Shown here: positions 53,756 to 62,201 of the stretch, piece by piece
Position numbering within the stretch: position 1 is the first letter of the stretch
Layout of the letters: each line of letters starts with the position of its first letter
Assembly: GCF_022750545.1 (NCBI RefSeq)
Contig: NZ_PUIC01000003.1
Location: 310,001-374,000 of the forward strand
From: Caulobacter sp. CCUG 60055
Lineage (GTDB): Bacteria; Pseudomonadota; Alphaproteobacteria; Caulobacterales; Caulobacteraceae
Direction: 5' to 3'
Length of the DNA stretch: 64,000 nucleotides
Program-made: the position numbers and the translations under genes
The notes under the pieces: generated by a model
Seen by the model: the letters and a program-made list of their open reading frames with translations, nothing else
Database searches by the model: none
Told to the model about the DNA's origin: nothing

Positions 53756-56668
53756 ATGACCGACGCCCTCGCGCCCGCCGCTTCCGCCGCCCTTGACGAC
53801 ACCCCGCGCGAGACCGCCCAGGACGGGCCGCGCGTTCGGCTCTATCTGGTCGACGGCTCGGGCTACCTGTTCCGCGCCTACCACGCCCTGCCGCCGCTGA
53901 CGCGCAAGTCGGACGGCCTGCCGGTGGGGGCGGTGCAGGGCTTCTGCAACATGCTGTGGAAGCTGCTGGTCGACATGCGCGCCGACCCCGAGGGGCCGAC
54001 CCACCTGGCGGTGATCTTCGACCATTCCGAGAAGACGTTCCGCAACGCCCTCTATCCGGCCTACAAGGCCCACCGCCCGCCGCCGCCCGAGGACCTGATC
54101 CCGCAGTTCGGCCTGGTGCGCGACGCCACCCGGGCGTTCGGCGTGCCGGCGATCGAACTGGCCGGCTACGAGGCCGACGACCTGATCGCCGCCTACGCCT
54201 GCGCCGCCCGCGACGCCGGCGGCGAGGCGGTGATCGTCTCGTCCGACAAGGACCTGATGCAGCTGGTCGGCGACCGGGTGTCGATGCTCGACACCATGAA
54301 GAACCTCAAGATCGGCCGCGAGCAGGTGTTCGAGAAGTTCGGCGTCACGCCGGACAAGGTGGTCGACGTCCAGGCCCTGTGCGGCGATTCGGTCGACAAC
54401 GTGCCGGGCGCGCCGGGCATCGGGATCAAGACCGCCGCCCTGCTGATCAACGAGTACGGCGACCTCGACACGCTGCTGGCGCGGGCGTCCGAGATCAAGC
54501 AGGACAAGCGCCGCCAGACCCTGATCGACTTCGCCGACCAGATCCGCCTGTCGCGCGAGCTTGTGCGGCTGGACTGCGAGACGCCGCTGCCCGAGCCGGT
54601 CGGGGCCCTGGCCGTCGCCGACCCGGACGGCCCGACCCTGGGCGCCTTCCTCGACCTGATGGAGTTCCGGTCGCTGGCCCGGCGGGTGTCGGGCGGCGTG
54701 GCGGCGGCGGCCGAGGCCAAGGCGGCCGGGACGCCCCGACCGCTCAGCGCCCCGACCCTAAAGCCCCGCCCGATGAGCGGCGAGACGGCGGTTCTGGCCC
54801 CGACGGCGCCGGCCCAGGTCGACACCGCCGCCTATGTCTGCGTGCGCGACCTGGCCACGCTCGACGCCTGGATCGACAAGGCCCGCGCCGCCGGCGTCGT
54901 CGCCTTCGACACCGAGACCGACGCCCTGTCGTCGGCCAACGCCGACCTGTGCGGGGTCTCGCTGGCGACGGCGCCGGGCGAGGCCTGCTACATTCCGGTC
55001 GGCCATGCGCCGGAAGAGGGCGGCCTGCTGCTGGAGGCGGTCCAGCCCATCGACCAGATCCCGCTGGAGGCGGCCATCGCCCGGCTGAAGCCGCTGCTCG
55101 AGGACCCGGCGGTGCTCAAGGTCGGGCAGAACGCCAAGTACGACATCGCCGTCCTCGGCCGCTATGGGATCGAGGTCGGTCCGATCGACGACACCATGCT
55201 GGTCTCCTACGTGCTGGAGGCGGGCCTGCACGGCCACGGCATGGACGAGCTGTCCAGGCTGTGGCTCGACCATGAGCCGATCCCCTTCAAGTCGGTGACC
55301 GGAACCGGCAAGGCGCAGAAGAGCTTCAAGCACGTGCCGCTGGAGCCGGCCACGGCCTACGCCGCCGAGGACGCCGACGTCACCCTGCGGCTGCACCGCC
55401 ACCTGCGCCCGCGCCTGCCGCGCGAGAACCTGCTCACCGTCTACGAGACGCTGGAGCGGCCGATGCCGGCGGTGCTGGCCGACATGGAGCGGGCGGGCGT
55501 CAAGGTCGACCCCGAGCGCCTGCGCCGGCTCAGCCACGACTTCTCCCTGCGCATGGCCGAGCTGGAGGCCGAGGCCCAGAAGATCGTCGGCCGGCCGTTC
55601 AACCTCGGCAGCCCCAAGCAGATCGGCGACATCCTGTTCGGCGAGCTGGGCCTGCCCGGCGGCAAGAAGACCGCCACCGGGGCCTGGGGCACCGACGCCT
55701 CGGTGCTGGAGGAGCTGGCGGCCCAGGGTCACGACCTGCCGCGCGTGCTGCTCGACTGGCGCCAGCTGTCCAAGCTGCGCGGCACCTACACCGAGAACCT
55801 GGTGGCGGCGATCTCGCCGCGCACCGGCCGGGTGCACACCTCGTTCGCCCTGGCCTCGACGACCACCGGGCGGCTGTCCTCGTCCGACCCCAACCTGCAG
55901 AACATCCCGATCCGCACCGAGGAAGGCCGCAAGATCCGCCAGGCCTTCATCGCCGAGCCGGGCCACGTGCTGATCTCGGCCGACTACAGCCAGATCGAGC
56001 TGCGCCTGCTGGCCCACATCGGCGACATCCCCCAGCTCAAGCGGGCCTTCGAGGCCGGCCTCGACATCCACGCCTCGACGGCGTCGGAGATGTTCGGCGT
56101 GCCGGTCGAGGGCATGGACCCGATGATCCGGCGGCGGGCCAAGGCGATCAACTTCGGCATCGTCTACGGCATCTCGGCCTTCGGTCTGGCCAACCAGCTG
56201 TCTATCGACCAGGGCGAGGCCGCGGCCTACATCAAGACCTATTTCGAACGCTTCCCCGGCATCCGCGACTACATGGACCGCACCAAGGCCCTGGTGCGCG
56301 AGCAGGGCTTCGTCACCACCATCTTCGGCCGCAAGGTCAACATCCCCGACATCCGCGCCAAGTCGGTCGGCCAGCGGCAGTTCGCCGAGCGGGCGGCGAT
56401 CAACGCCCCGATCCAGGGCGCGGCCGCCGACGTCATGCGCCGGGCGATGATCCGCATGCCGGACGCCCTGGTCCAGGCCGGGCTGGCGACGCGCATGCTG
56501 CTGCAGGTGCACGACGAACTGGTGTTCGAGGCGCCGCAGGCCGAGGCCGAGGCGGCCGCCGCCGTGATCCGCCGGGTGATGGAGCGGGCGGCCGAGCCGG
56601 CCGTGCAGATCTCGGTGCCGCTGGTGGTCGAGGCGCGGGCCGCCGCCAACTGGGACGAAGCCCACTAG
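53756..56668 (+). CDS. polA: DNA polymerase I
   Basis: The 970-residue enzyme has all three domains. The 5'-3' exonuclease begins LYLVDGSGYLFRAYHALPP and includes GYEADDLIAAYA, SSDKDLMQLV and GIGIKTAALLI. The 3'-5' exonuclease has an intact FDTETDALSS (Asp385 of the exo I motif) and AKYDIAVLGRYGIE. The polymerase has motif A ISADYSQIELRLLAHI (Asp743), the O-helix RRAKAINFGIVYGISAFGLA and motif C QVHDELVFEAP (Asp920). The N-terminus has a short Ala-rich extension compared with E. coli. It processes Okazaki fragments and fills repair gaps. Confidence 0.97.
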   Translation: MTDALAPAASAALDDTPRETAQDGPRVRLYLVDGSGYLFRAYHALPPLTRKSDGLPVGAVQGFCNMLWKLLVDMRADPEGPTHLAVIFDHSEKTFRNALYPAYKAHRPPPPEDLIPQFGLVRDATRAFGVPAIELAGYEADDLIAAYACAARDAGGEAVIVSSDKDLMQLVGDRVSMLDTMKNLKIGREQVFEKFGVTPDKVVDVQALCGDSVDNVPGAPGIGIKTAALLINEYGDLDTLLARASEIKQDKRRQTLIDFADQIRLSRELVRLDCETPLPEPVGALAVADPDGPTLGAFLDLMEFRSLARRVSGGVAAAAEAKAAGTPRPLSAPTLKPRPMSGETAVLAPTAPAQVDTAAYVCVRDLATLDAWIDKARAAGVVAFDTETDALSSANADLCGVSLATAPGEACYIPVGHAPEEGGLLLEAVQPIDQIPLEAAIARLKPLLEDPAVLKVGQNAKYDIAVLGRYGIEVGPIDDTMLVSYVLEAGLHGHGMDELSRLWLDHEPIPFKSVTGTGKAQKSFKHVPLEPATAYAAEDADVTLRLHRHLRPRLPRENLLTVYETLERPMPAVLADMERAGVKVDPERLRRLSHDFSLRMAELEAEAQKIVGRPFNLGSPKQIGDILFGELGLPGGKKTATGAWGTDASVLEELAAQGHDLPRVLLDWRQLSKLRGTYTENLVAAISPRTGRVHTSFALASTTTGRLSSSDPNLQNIPIRTEEGRKIRQAFIAEPGHVLISADYSQIELRLLAHIGDIPQLKRAFEAGLDIHASTASEMFGVPVEGMDPMIRRRAKAINFGIVYGISAFGLANQLSIDQGEAAAYIKTYFERFPGIRDYMDRTKALVREQGFVTTIFGRKVNIPDIRAKSVGQRQFAERAAINAPIQGAAADVMRRAMIRMPDALVQAGLATRMLLQVHDELVFEAPQAEAEAAAAVIRRVMERAAEPAVQISVPLVVEARAAANWDEAH

Positions 56669-56698
56669 GCCGGGGCGGGGGCCGGATCGTCGGCCGCC

Positions 56699-58414
56699 TC
56701 AGGCGGCCAGCCAGACCGTCTGCATCAGGTCGCGGATCGGCTCGACCGCGTCCGGGGTCGCGGCCAGTTCGGCGCGGACCATCGGCGAGCGCATCATCCG
56801 CACCGCCTCGACGCGGGCGCGGTCGGCGGCGGGGCCGATCGGCGCGGCCTCGCCGGCCGCCAGCCGCAGCAGCAGGGTCAGCCGGTGCAGCACCGGCGCG
56901 CCGGCCTTGACCACGGCGGCGACCAGCTTGGCGTCGGCCTCGACCAGGCCGCCGACCAGGCCGATCTTCTCGCGGATGGGGGCGGCCTCCTCCTCGACGA
57001 AGCCGGCGCGCTTGACCGCGATCTGCAGGTCGGCCAGCGCCGCCAGCTTGGCGGCCGGCGAGTCCGGGCCGTAGCGCATCTCCTTCTCGAAGCGCAGGGC
57101 GTCGATGACGGCGCTGATCCAGCGGGCCGCCGCGCGCTTGTTGGCGCCGCCGGTGACGTTCTCGGCCAGCCAGAGCAGGGCCTCGACCTCGCCGATGGCC
57201 GAGCGGCCGGCGCCCAGATAGGCCTCGACGAAGTCGCCGCGCACCAGCATGCGCGAGCGTTCGATGAAGGCTTCCTGCACCAGCTCCAGCGGCGTCAGCC
57301 GGCCGGAGGCCGCGGTCAGGGCCATGGCCAGGGCGCGCAGGACGTGGATCTCGCCCTCGGCGTCGTCGGGGCGCAGGCGGCGCGGACCGTTCAGCTCGCC
57401 CAGGACGCGCTTGGCGATGGCCCCGCGCACGCCTTCGAAATGCGGTCCGTCCAGCCAGTTGGCCAGCCGGGCGGCCGGGCCCTCCAGCGGCGGCATCACC
57501 CGCGCCACCGCCGGCTCGATGCCGATCAGCAGCTCGACCTCCTCGGCGGCGGCCAGCCGGGTCATGGCCGCCAGCGTCTGGCCCAGGTCCATCTGCGATC
57601 CGCCCAGCAGGTCGGCCAGCCCGGCCCGCGAGCCCAGGATCTCGGCCAGGGGCTGCCCGAGCACCTCGAAGGCCAGGGCCCGCGCCGCCGGCGACTGCGG
57701 GGCGGCGTCGGCGAGGTCGAGCAGGCGGTTGACCTTCTCGCTCCAGCCGTCGCCGCGCGACAGGGTGGCGGCGACGCCTGCGCCCAGCAGGTAGACCCGG
57801 TCGGGCTGCTGGGTCAGGCGTTCGGCGGTCTGGGCGAAGCCGTCGCGGTCGACGTCGGGCAGCTTGCCCTTGCGGGCGTCGCCCAGCACCCGCTCGATGG
57901 CCGACTTGATCAGCCGCTGGAAGGTGCGGATCACCTCGTGGACGCCGACGCCGCGCTCCTGGGCCTCGGGGATGGCGATCTTCTGGATGGCGTGCTGCAG
58001 CTCCATGCCCGAGGCGTCGAGCCGCTCGATGAGGTCGGGCCGGTGCAGCAGCTCGAACGGCGTGGCCTGCTCGCGGGTCAGCCAGGAATCCAGCAGGCGG
58101 CCGATGCGCTCGCGGGCGTGGATGCTGTAGAGGTCCGACGGGGTCACGCACAGGGGCTGCTGGTCGTCGCGCGGCTTCTTGGCCTTGACCTTGTCGACCG
58201 CGCCCAGGGTGAGGATGACCAGGCTGCGGAACTCGCGCGTTTCCTCGTCCAGCGTCTCCTTGGACACCCGCACGCCGACGGCGCGGCCCTCGGCCAGCAT
58301 GTCCTCGGCCTGCTCGACGGCGTGGGCGCGGTTCTCGGTCGCGATCTCCAGCGTCCAGCCGGCGTTGGCCTTGCGCCGCGCGAACACCTCGTAATGCACT
58401 TGGGCCTTGTCCAT
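56699..58414 (-). CDS. Conserved protein of unknown function
   Basis: The 571-residue, mostly helical soluble protein has high Ala/Leu content and strong GC3 codon bias across its length, confirming it is real. It opens with a small alpha/beta segment (VHYEVFARRKANAGWTLEIA, VEQAEDMLAEGRAVGVRVSKE) and continues as repeated helical units (for example RIGRLLDSWLTREQATPFELL and VEALLWLAENVTGG). There is no signal peptide or membrane helix. I do not recognise a named domain; I believe it is conserved in Caulobacterales. It is divergent from chvI and convergent with polA. Confidence 0.75.
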   Translation of the reverse strand: MDKAQVHYEVFARRKANAGWTLEIATENRAHAVEQAEDMLAEGRAVGVRVSKETLDEETREFRSLVILTLGAVDKVKAKKPRDDQQPLCVTPSDLYSIHARERIGRLLDSWLTREQATPFELLHRPDLIERLDASGMELQHAIQKIAIPEAQERGVGVHEVIRTFQRLIKSAIERVLGDARKGKLPDVDRDGFAQTAERLTQQPDRVYLLGAGVAATLSRGDGWSEKVNRLLDLADAAPQSPAARALAFEVLGQPLAEILGSRAGLADLLGGSQMDLGQTLAAMTRLAAAEEVELLIGIEPAVARVMPPLEGPAARLANWLDGPHFEGVRGAIAKRVLGELNGPRRLRPDDAEGEIHVLRALAMALTAASGRLTPLELVQEAFIERSRMLVRGDFVEAYLGAGRSAIGEVEALLWLAENVTGGANKRAAARWISAVIDALRFEKEMRYGPDSPAAKLAALADLQIAVKRAGFVEEEAAPIREKIGLVGGLVEADAKLVAAVVKAGAPVLHRLTLLLRLAAGEAAPIGPAADRARVEAVRMMRSPMVRAELAATPDAVEPIRDLMQTVWLAA

Positions 58415-58598
58415 GGCGGACGAGCTTGAGCCATAGGACTTAAGAGCCGGTTGAGGCGCGGGCCCCGCTCCCGCCTCAGTTTCGCCCTCACGGCTTGATC
58501 CAAGGGCGCGGCGATGCGTTATGCAGACGGCGGATCGGTTTCCACCGCGCGCGAAAACGCATAGCTATGCCGCTGAGAAGGACCGCGACGGACGAACG

Positions 58599-59309
58599 AT
58601 GGCGAATATCACCCTGGTGGATGACGACGAGAACATCGTCGCCTCGGTGTCCCTGGCGCTCGAGAGCCACGGCCATACGGTCAAGGCCTATTACGACGGC
58701 GCCTCGGGCTTGGCCGCCCTGGAGAGCGACCCGCCGGACCTGGCGATCCTCGACGTGAAGATGCCGCGCATGGACGGCATGGAGGTGCTGCGCCGCCTCC
58801 GCCAGTCGTCGGACCTGCCGGTGATCATCCTCACCTCGAAGGACGAGGAGATCGACGAGATCCTCGGCTTCAACCTCGGCGCCGACGACTACATGCACAA
58901 GCCGTTCAGCCAGCGCCTGCTCATCGAGCGGGTCAAGGCGGTGCTGCGCCGCGCCCGCGCCGGCGGCGAGGAGGCGACCCCGGCCGCCGGAGCGGCGGCG
59001 GCGGCCAAGGCGATCAAACGCGGCCGGCTGACCCTCGACCCCGCCCGGCACGACTGCCTGTGGGACGGCCGGCCGGTCAAGCTGACGGTCACCGAGTTCC
59101 TGCTGCTGCAGTCGCTGGCCCAGCGGCCCGGCTTCGTGAAGAGCCGCGACAACCTGATGGACGCGGCCTACGACGATCAGGTCTATGTCGACGACCGCAC
59201 CATCGACAGCCACATCAAGCGGATGCGCAAGAAGTTCCGCCAGGTGGACTCCGAGTTCGACGCGATCGAAACCCTTTATGGCGTCGGCTACCGCTACCGC
59301 GAAATCTGA
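58599..59309 (+). CDS. chvI: ChvI response regulator
   Basis: The 236-residue OmpR-family regulator has an acidic pocket at residues 8-10 (LVDDDEN), phospho-acceptor Asp52 ([13 protein letters not shown]), and the switch region [30 protein letters not shown]. The winged helix has [52 protein letters not shown]. The DAAY and [15 protein letters not shown] wording is characteristic of ChvI. It controls envelope, acid and cell-wall stress responses in alphaproteobacteria. It overlaps chvG by 32 bases. Confidence 0.93.
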   Translation: MANITLVDDDENIVASVSLALESHGHTVKAYYDGASGLAALESDPPDLAILDVKMPRMDGMEVLRRLRQSSDLPVIILTSKDEEIDEILGFNLGADDYMHKPFSQRLLIERVKAVLRRARAGGEEATPAAGAAAAAKAIKRGRLTLDPARHDCLWDGRPVKLTVTEFLLLQSLAQRPGFVKSRDNLMDAAYDDQVYVDDRTIDSHIKRMRKKFRQVDSEFDAIETLYGVGYRYREI

Positions 59310-60894
59310 GGCCGGGCGCAAGCCGCGGCGCGGCCGGTGGCGGCTGCCGGGCTCGAGGCTCGGCCGGCTGATCATCGCGCTGCAGCTGCTCGGCCTGGCG
59401 ATCCTGATCGTCGGGGCCCTGGTGCTGAACGAGCTGCGCCGGGGCCTGATCAATTCGCGCATCGACAGCCTGACCACCCAGGGCGAGTTCATCGCCAACG
59501 TCATCGACAAGGCCGCCACCCAGGGCGAGCCTGAGCCGATGCTGGAGGCCACCCGGGCCGCCGACACCCTGCAGCTGCTGTTCATTCCGCGCTCGCAGCG
59601 GGCGCGGCTGTTCAACGCCAAGGGCGACATGATCGCCGACAGCTACGTCATCGCCGACCGGGTCGAGTGGAAGCCTCTGCCGCCGGTCCGCAAGCCCGGC
59701 GAAATGCGCTTCGGCTGGAAGCCCCAGGACGCCGACGCCAAGCCCAAGGTCCTGCCCGAGGCCCGCGCGGCGCTGCAGGCCGAGGTGCGCCGGGCGTTGC
59801 AGGGCGAGGCCGTGGCCGGGGTGCGCATCGCCGAGAACGGCGACCGGGTGGTGTCGGTGTCGATCCCGCTGCAGCACGTCCAGGCCGTGCTGGGCGTGCT
59901 GACGCTCGAGGCCGGCGACGTCGACGAGATCATCGCCGCCGAGCGCCGGGCGCTGACGCCGTTCATCCTGATCGCCATCGGCGTGACCCTGACCTCGTCC
60001 TTCCTGCTGACGCGGGTGGTGGCCCGGCCGGTGCTGCGGCTGGCCCGCGCCGCCGACAGCGTGCGCCTGTCCCAGGCCAGGGCCATCTCGCTGCCCGACC
60101 TCGCCGCCCGCGACGACGAGCTGGGCGACCTGACCCGCTCGCTGGAGACCATGACCCATTCGCTGTCCGAGCGGATGGACGCCATCGAACGGTTCGCCGC
60201 CGACGTGGCCCACGAGATCAAGAACCCGCTGACCTCGATCCGCTCGGCGGTCGAGACCCTGGACATCGTCAAGGAGCCGGCCCAGCGCGAACGCCTGATC
60301 GCCATCCTCAACCAGGACGTCGGCCGGCTCGACCGGCTGGTCACCGACATTTCCAACGCCTCGCGCCTCGACGCCGAGCTGTCGCGCGAGCGGCCGCGCG
60401 CCTTCGACCTGGCCAAGCTCCTGGGCGACATCTGCAGCATGTACGACGCGGGGGCCCGGCCGAACGAGCCGCCGATCCGTTTCGTCGAGCCGATGGGCCT
60501 GGAGCCGGTGATGGTCATGGGCCGCGAGGGGCCGCTCGGCCAGGTGTTCCGCAACCTGATCGACAACGCCCGCTCGTTCACGCCGCTGTCGACCGGCGCC
60601 GACAGGCCCGAGGTGCGCGTGAGCCTCGCCCGCTCGCACGGCCAGGCGGTGGTGGCGGTCGAGGACGACGGGCCGGGCGTGCCGCCCGAGAACCTGGAGA
60701 CGGTGTTCGAGCGGTTCTACACCTCGCGGCCCAAGGGCGCGGTGTTCGGCGCCAATTCCGGCCTCGGCCTGTCCATCGCCCGGCAGATCGTCGAGGCGCA
60801 CGATGGCCGCATCCGCGCCGAGAACCGCGCCGACGAGACCGGCGCCGTGGTCGGCGCCCGTTTCCTGGTCAGCCTGCCGGAGCATCGCGGATGA
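59278..60894 (+). CDS. chvG: ChvG sensor histidine kinase
   Basis: The 538-residue membrane kinase has a first transmembrane helix [20 protein letters not shown], then a periplasmic sensor domain ([25 protein letters not shown] to [21 protein letters not shown]). A second helix ([20 protein letters not shown]) leads into HAMP, HisKA ([23 protein letters not shown]) and HATPase_c ([38 protein letters not shown]). The stop overlaps the hprK ATG by four bases. In relatives the periplasmic regulator ExoR holds ChvG inactive; no exoR is seen here. Confidence 0.93.
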   Translation: MASATATAKSEAGRKPRRGRWRLPGSRLGRLIIALQLLGLAILIVGALVLNELRRGLINSRIDSLTTQGEFIANVIDKAATQGEPEPMLEATRAADTLQLLFIPRSQRARLFNAKGDMIADSYVIADRVEWKPLPPVRKPGEMRFGWKPQDADAKPKVLPEARAALQAEVRRALQGEAVAGVRIAENGDRVVSVSIPLQHVQAVLGVLTLEAGDVDEIIAAERRALTPFILIAIGVTLTSSFLLTRVVARPVLRLARAADSVRLSQARAISLPDLAARDDELGDLTRSLETMTHSLSERMDAIERFAADVAHEIKNPLTSIRSAVETLDIVKEPAQRERLIAILNQDVGRLDRLVTDISNASRLDAELSRERPRAFDLAKLLGDICSMYDAGARPNEPPIRFVEPMGLEPVMVMGREGPLGQVFRNLIDNARSFTPLSTGADRPEVRVSLARSHGQAVVAVEDDGPGVPPENLETVFERFYTSRPKGAVFGANSGLGLSIARQIVEAHDGRIRAENRADETGAVVGARFLVSLPEHRG

Positions 60895-61313
60895 TCGTCC
60901 ACGCCGGATTGTCGGCCCGTCGCATCGGCGGAACCTGGCGGGGGGCGCTGATCCTCGGGCCGTCCGGCGCCGGCAAGAGCGACCTGGCGCTGCGGGCCAC
61001 GGCCCACGGCCTGCGCCTGGCGGCCGACGACAGGGTGCTGCTGTGGCGCTCCGGCGGGCGGCTGTTCGGCCGGGCCCCCGACGCCCTGGCCGGACTGGTC
61101 GAGGCGCGGGGCCTGGGGGTGCTGCCGGCTCCGGCCGTGCGGTTCTGCGAGATCGTCCTGGCGGTGCGCTGCGAGCCGGCCGAACGCCTGCCCGATCCCG
61201 AGACCGAAACCGTGCTGGGCATAGAGGTTCCGTTGATCCGCCTGGCCCCGTTGGAGCCGTCGGCCCCGGTCAAGCTCGCGCTGGCCTTTGATCGTCTGGC
61301 GGGAATATCCTGA
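60891..61313 (+). CDS. hprK: HPr kinase/phosphorylase, short alphaproteobacterial form
   Basis: The 140-residue protein consists only of the C-terminal kinase domain, as is usual in alphaproteobacteria. Walker A is GPSGAGKSDLAL (Lys29 predicted nucleotide-binding), followed by AADDRVLLWRSGG, DALAGLVEARGLGVLP and LGIEVPLIRLAPLEPS. It phosphorylates HPr on serine; the phosphorylase activity also resides in this domain. It is coupled by ATGA overlap to chvG, linking envelope signalling to the PTS. Confidence 0.92.
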   Translation: MIVHAGLSARRIGGTWRGALILGPSGAGKSDLALRATAHGLRLAADDRVLLWRSGGRLFGRAPDALAGLVEARGLGVLPAPAVRFCEIVLAVRCEPAERLPDPETETVLGIEVPLIRLAPLEPSAPVKLALAFDRLAGIS

Positions 61314-61363
61314 TCGGAACCCTCCATGCGTGCATCTTGCGCGCGAGGCCTCCCGGCGAAAGC

Positions 61364-61385
61364 GCGGACTCATCTTGGAGTCCGC
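61364..61385 (+). promoter_or_regulatory. Hairpin between hprK and the EIIA gene
   Basis: GCGGACTC-ATCTTG-GAGTCCGC forms a perfect 8-bp stem in the 180-base gap between hprK and the EIIA gene. It has no U tract (CCTTAAC follows), so a processing site or weak attenuator is more likely than an intrinsic terminator. Confidence 0.4.
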
Positions 61386-61493
61386 CCTTAACAAGCGTAT
61401 CAAGCGTGCCGTCCGGCGGCGGCGGCGCCCCGCCCGGGGCGGGGTCGACGGGGGTCGAAGAGAAGCAGGCATGACGTTAGGCGTAGCTGGGGC

Positions 61494-61898
61494 ATGATTG
61501 GGCTCGTGATTGTCACGCACGGGCGGCTGGCCGAGGAATTCGTCTTCGCCATGGAGCATGTCGTCGGACCGCAGACCGCCTTGAGGGCGGTGTGCATCGG
61601 TCCGGAGGACGACATGGAGCAGCGGCGCCGCGACATCCTGGCGGCCTGCGCCGAGGTCGACGACGGCCAGGGGGTGATCCTCTTGACCGACATGTTCGGC
61701 GGCACGCCGTCGAACCTGGCCATCTCGGTGATGGACCAGACCAAGGCCGAGGTGATCGCCGGGCTGAATCTGCCGATGCTGATCAAGCTGGCCAGCGTGC
61801 GCCAGCGCGAGAGCCTGCAGGCCTGCGTCGCCCACGCCCAGGAGGCGGGCCGCAAATACATCTCGGTGGCGTCCTACGTCCTGGCGGGGGAAAAGTGA
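61494..61898 (+). CDS. PTS mannose-family EIIA component
   Basis: The 134-residue EIIA(Man)-type protein has its phosphorylatable His9 in VIVTHGRLAEEF and includes GVILLTDMFGGTPSNLAISVM and LNLPMLIKLASVRQ. In alphaproteobacteria lacking sugar PTS permeases this protein receives phosphate from HPr and acts in regulation rather than transport. Its stop codon overlaps the HPr GTG. Confidence 0.93.
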   Translation: MIGLVIVTHGRLAEEFVFAMEHVVGPQTALRAVCIGPEDDMEQRRRDILAACAEVDDGQGVILLTDMFGGTPSNLAISVMDQTKAEVIAGLNLPMLIKLASVRQRESLQACVAHAQEAGRKYISVASYVLAGEK

Positions 61899-62167
61899 GC
61901 GCGCGCCGCGTCGTCAACATCTGCAACGAACGCGGCCTCCACGCCCGGGCTTCCGCCAAGTTCGTCAAGCTGGCCGCCAGCTTCGACGCCGAGGTCAGCG
62001 TCACCCGCGACGACCAGACCGTCGACGCCCGTTCGATCATGGGCCTGATGATGCTGGCCGCCGGTCCCGGCTGCGACATCGAGATCGAGGCCGTCGGTCC
62101 CGAGGCGTCCGAGGCGGTGGTCGCCCTGGCCGACTTGGTCGAGGCCCGCTTCGACGAGGAACGCTGA
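61895..62167 (+). CDS. ptsH: HPr phosphocarrier protein (PTS-Ntr NPr-like)
   Basis: The 90-residue protein starts at GTG, overlapping the EIIA stop (GTGA). The active-site His16 lies in NERGLHARASAKFVKLA, and the HprK target Ser47 in VDARSIMGLMMLAAG. It passes phosphate from EI-Ntr to EIIA proteins. The order chvI-chvG-hprK-EIIA-HPr ends here; a GC-rich 34-base gap separates it from the convergent protease gene. Confidence 0.94.
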   Translation: MSARRVVNICNERGLHARASAKFVKLAASFDAEVSVTRDDQTVDARSIMGLMMLAAGPGCDIEIEAVGPEASEAVVALADLVEARFDEER

Positions 62168-62201
62168 CCGCTTCTCACGGAGCGGCGAGGGCGGTCTCAG
62201 C

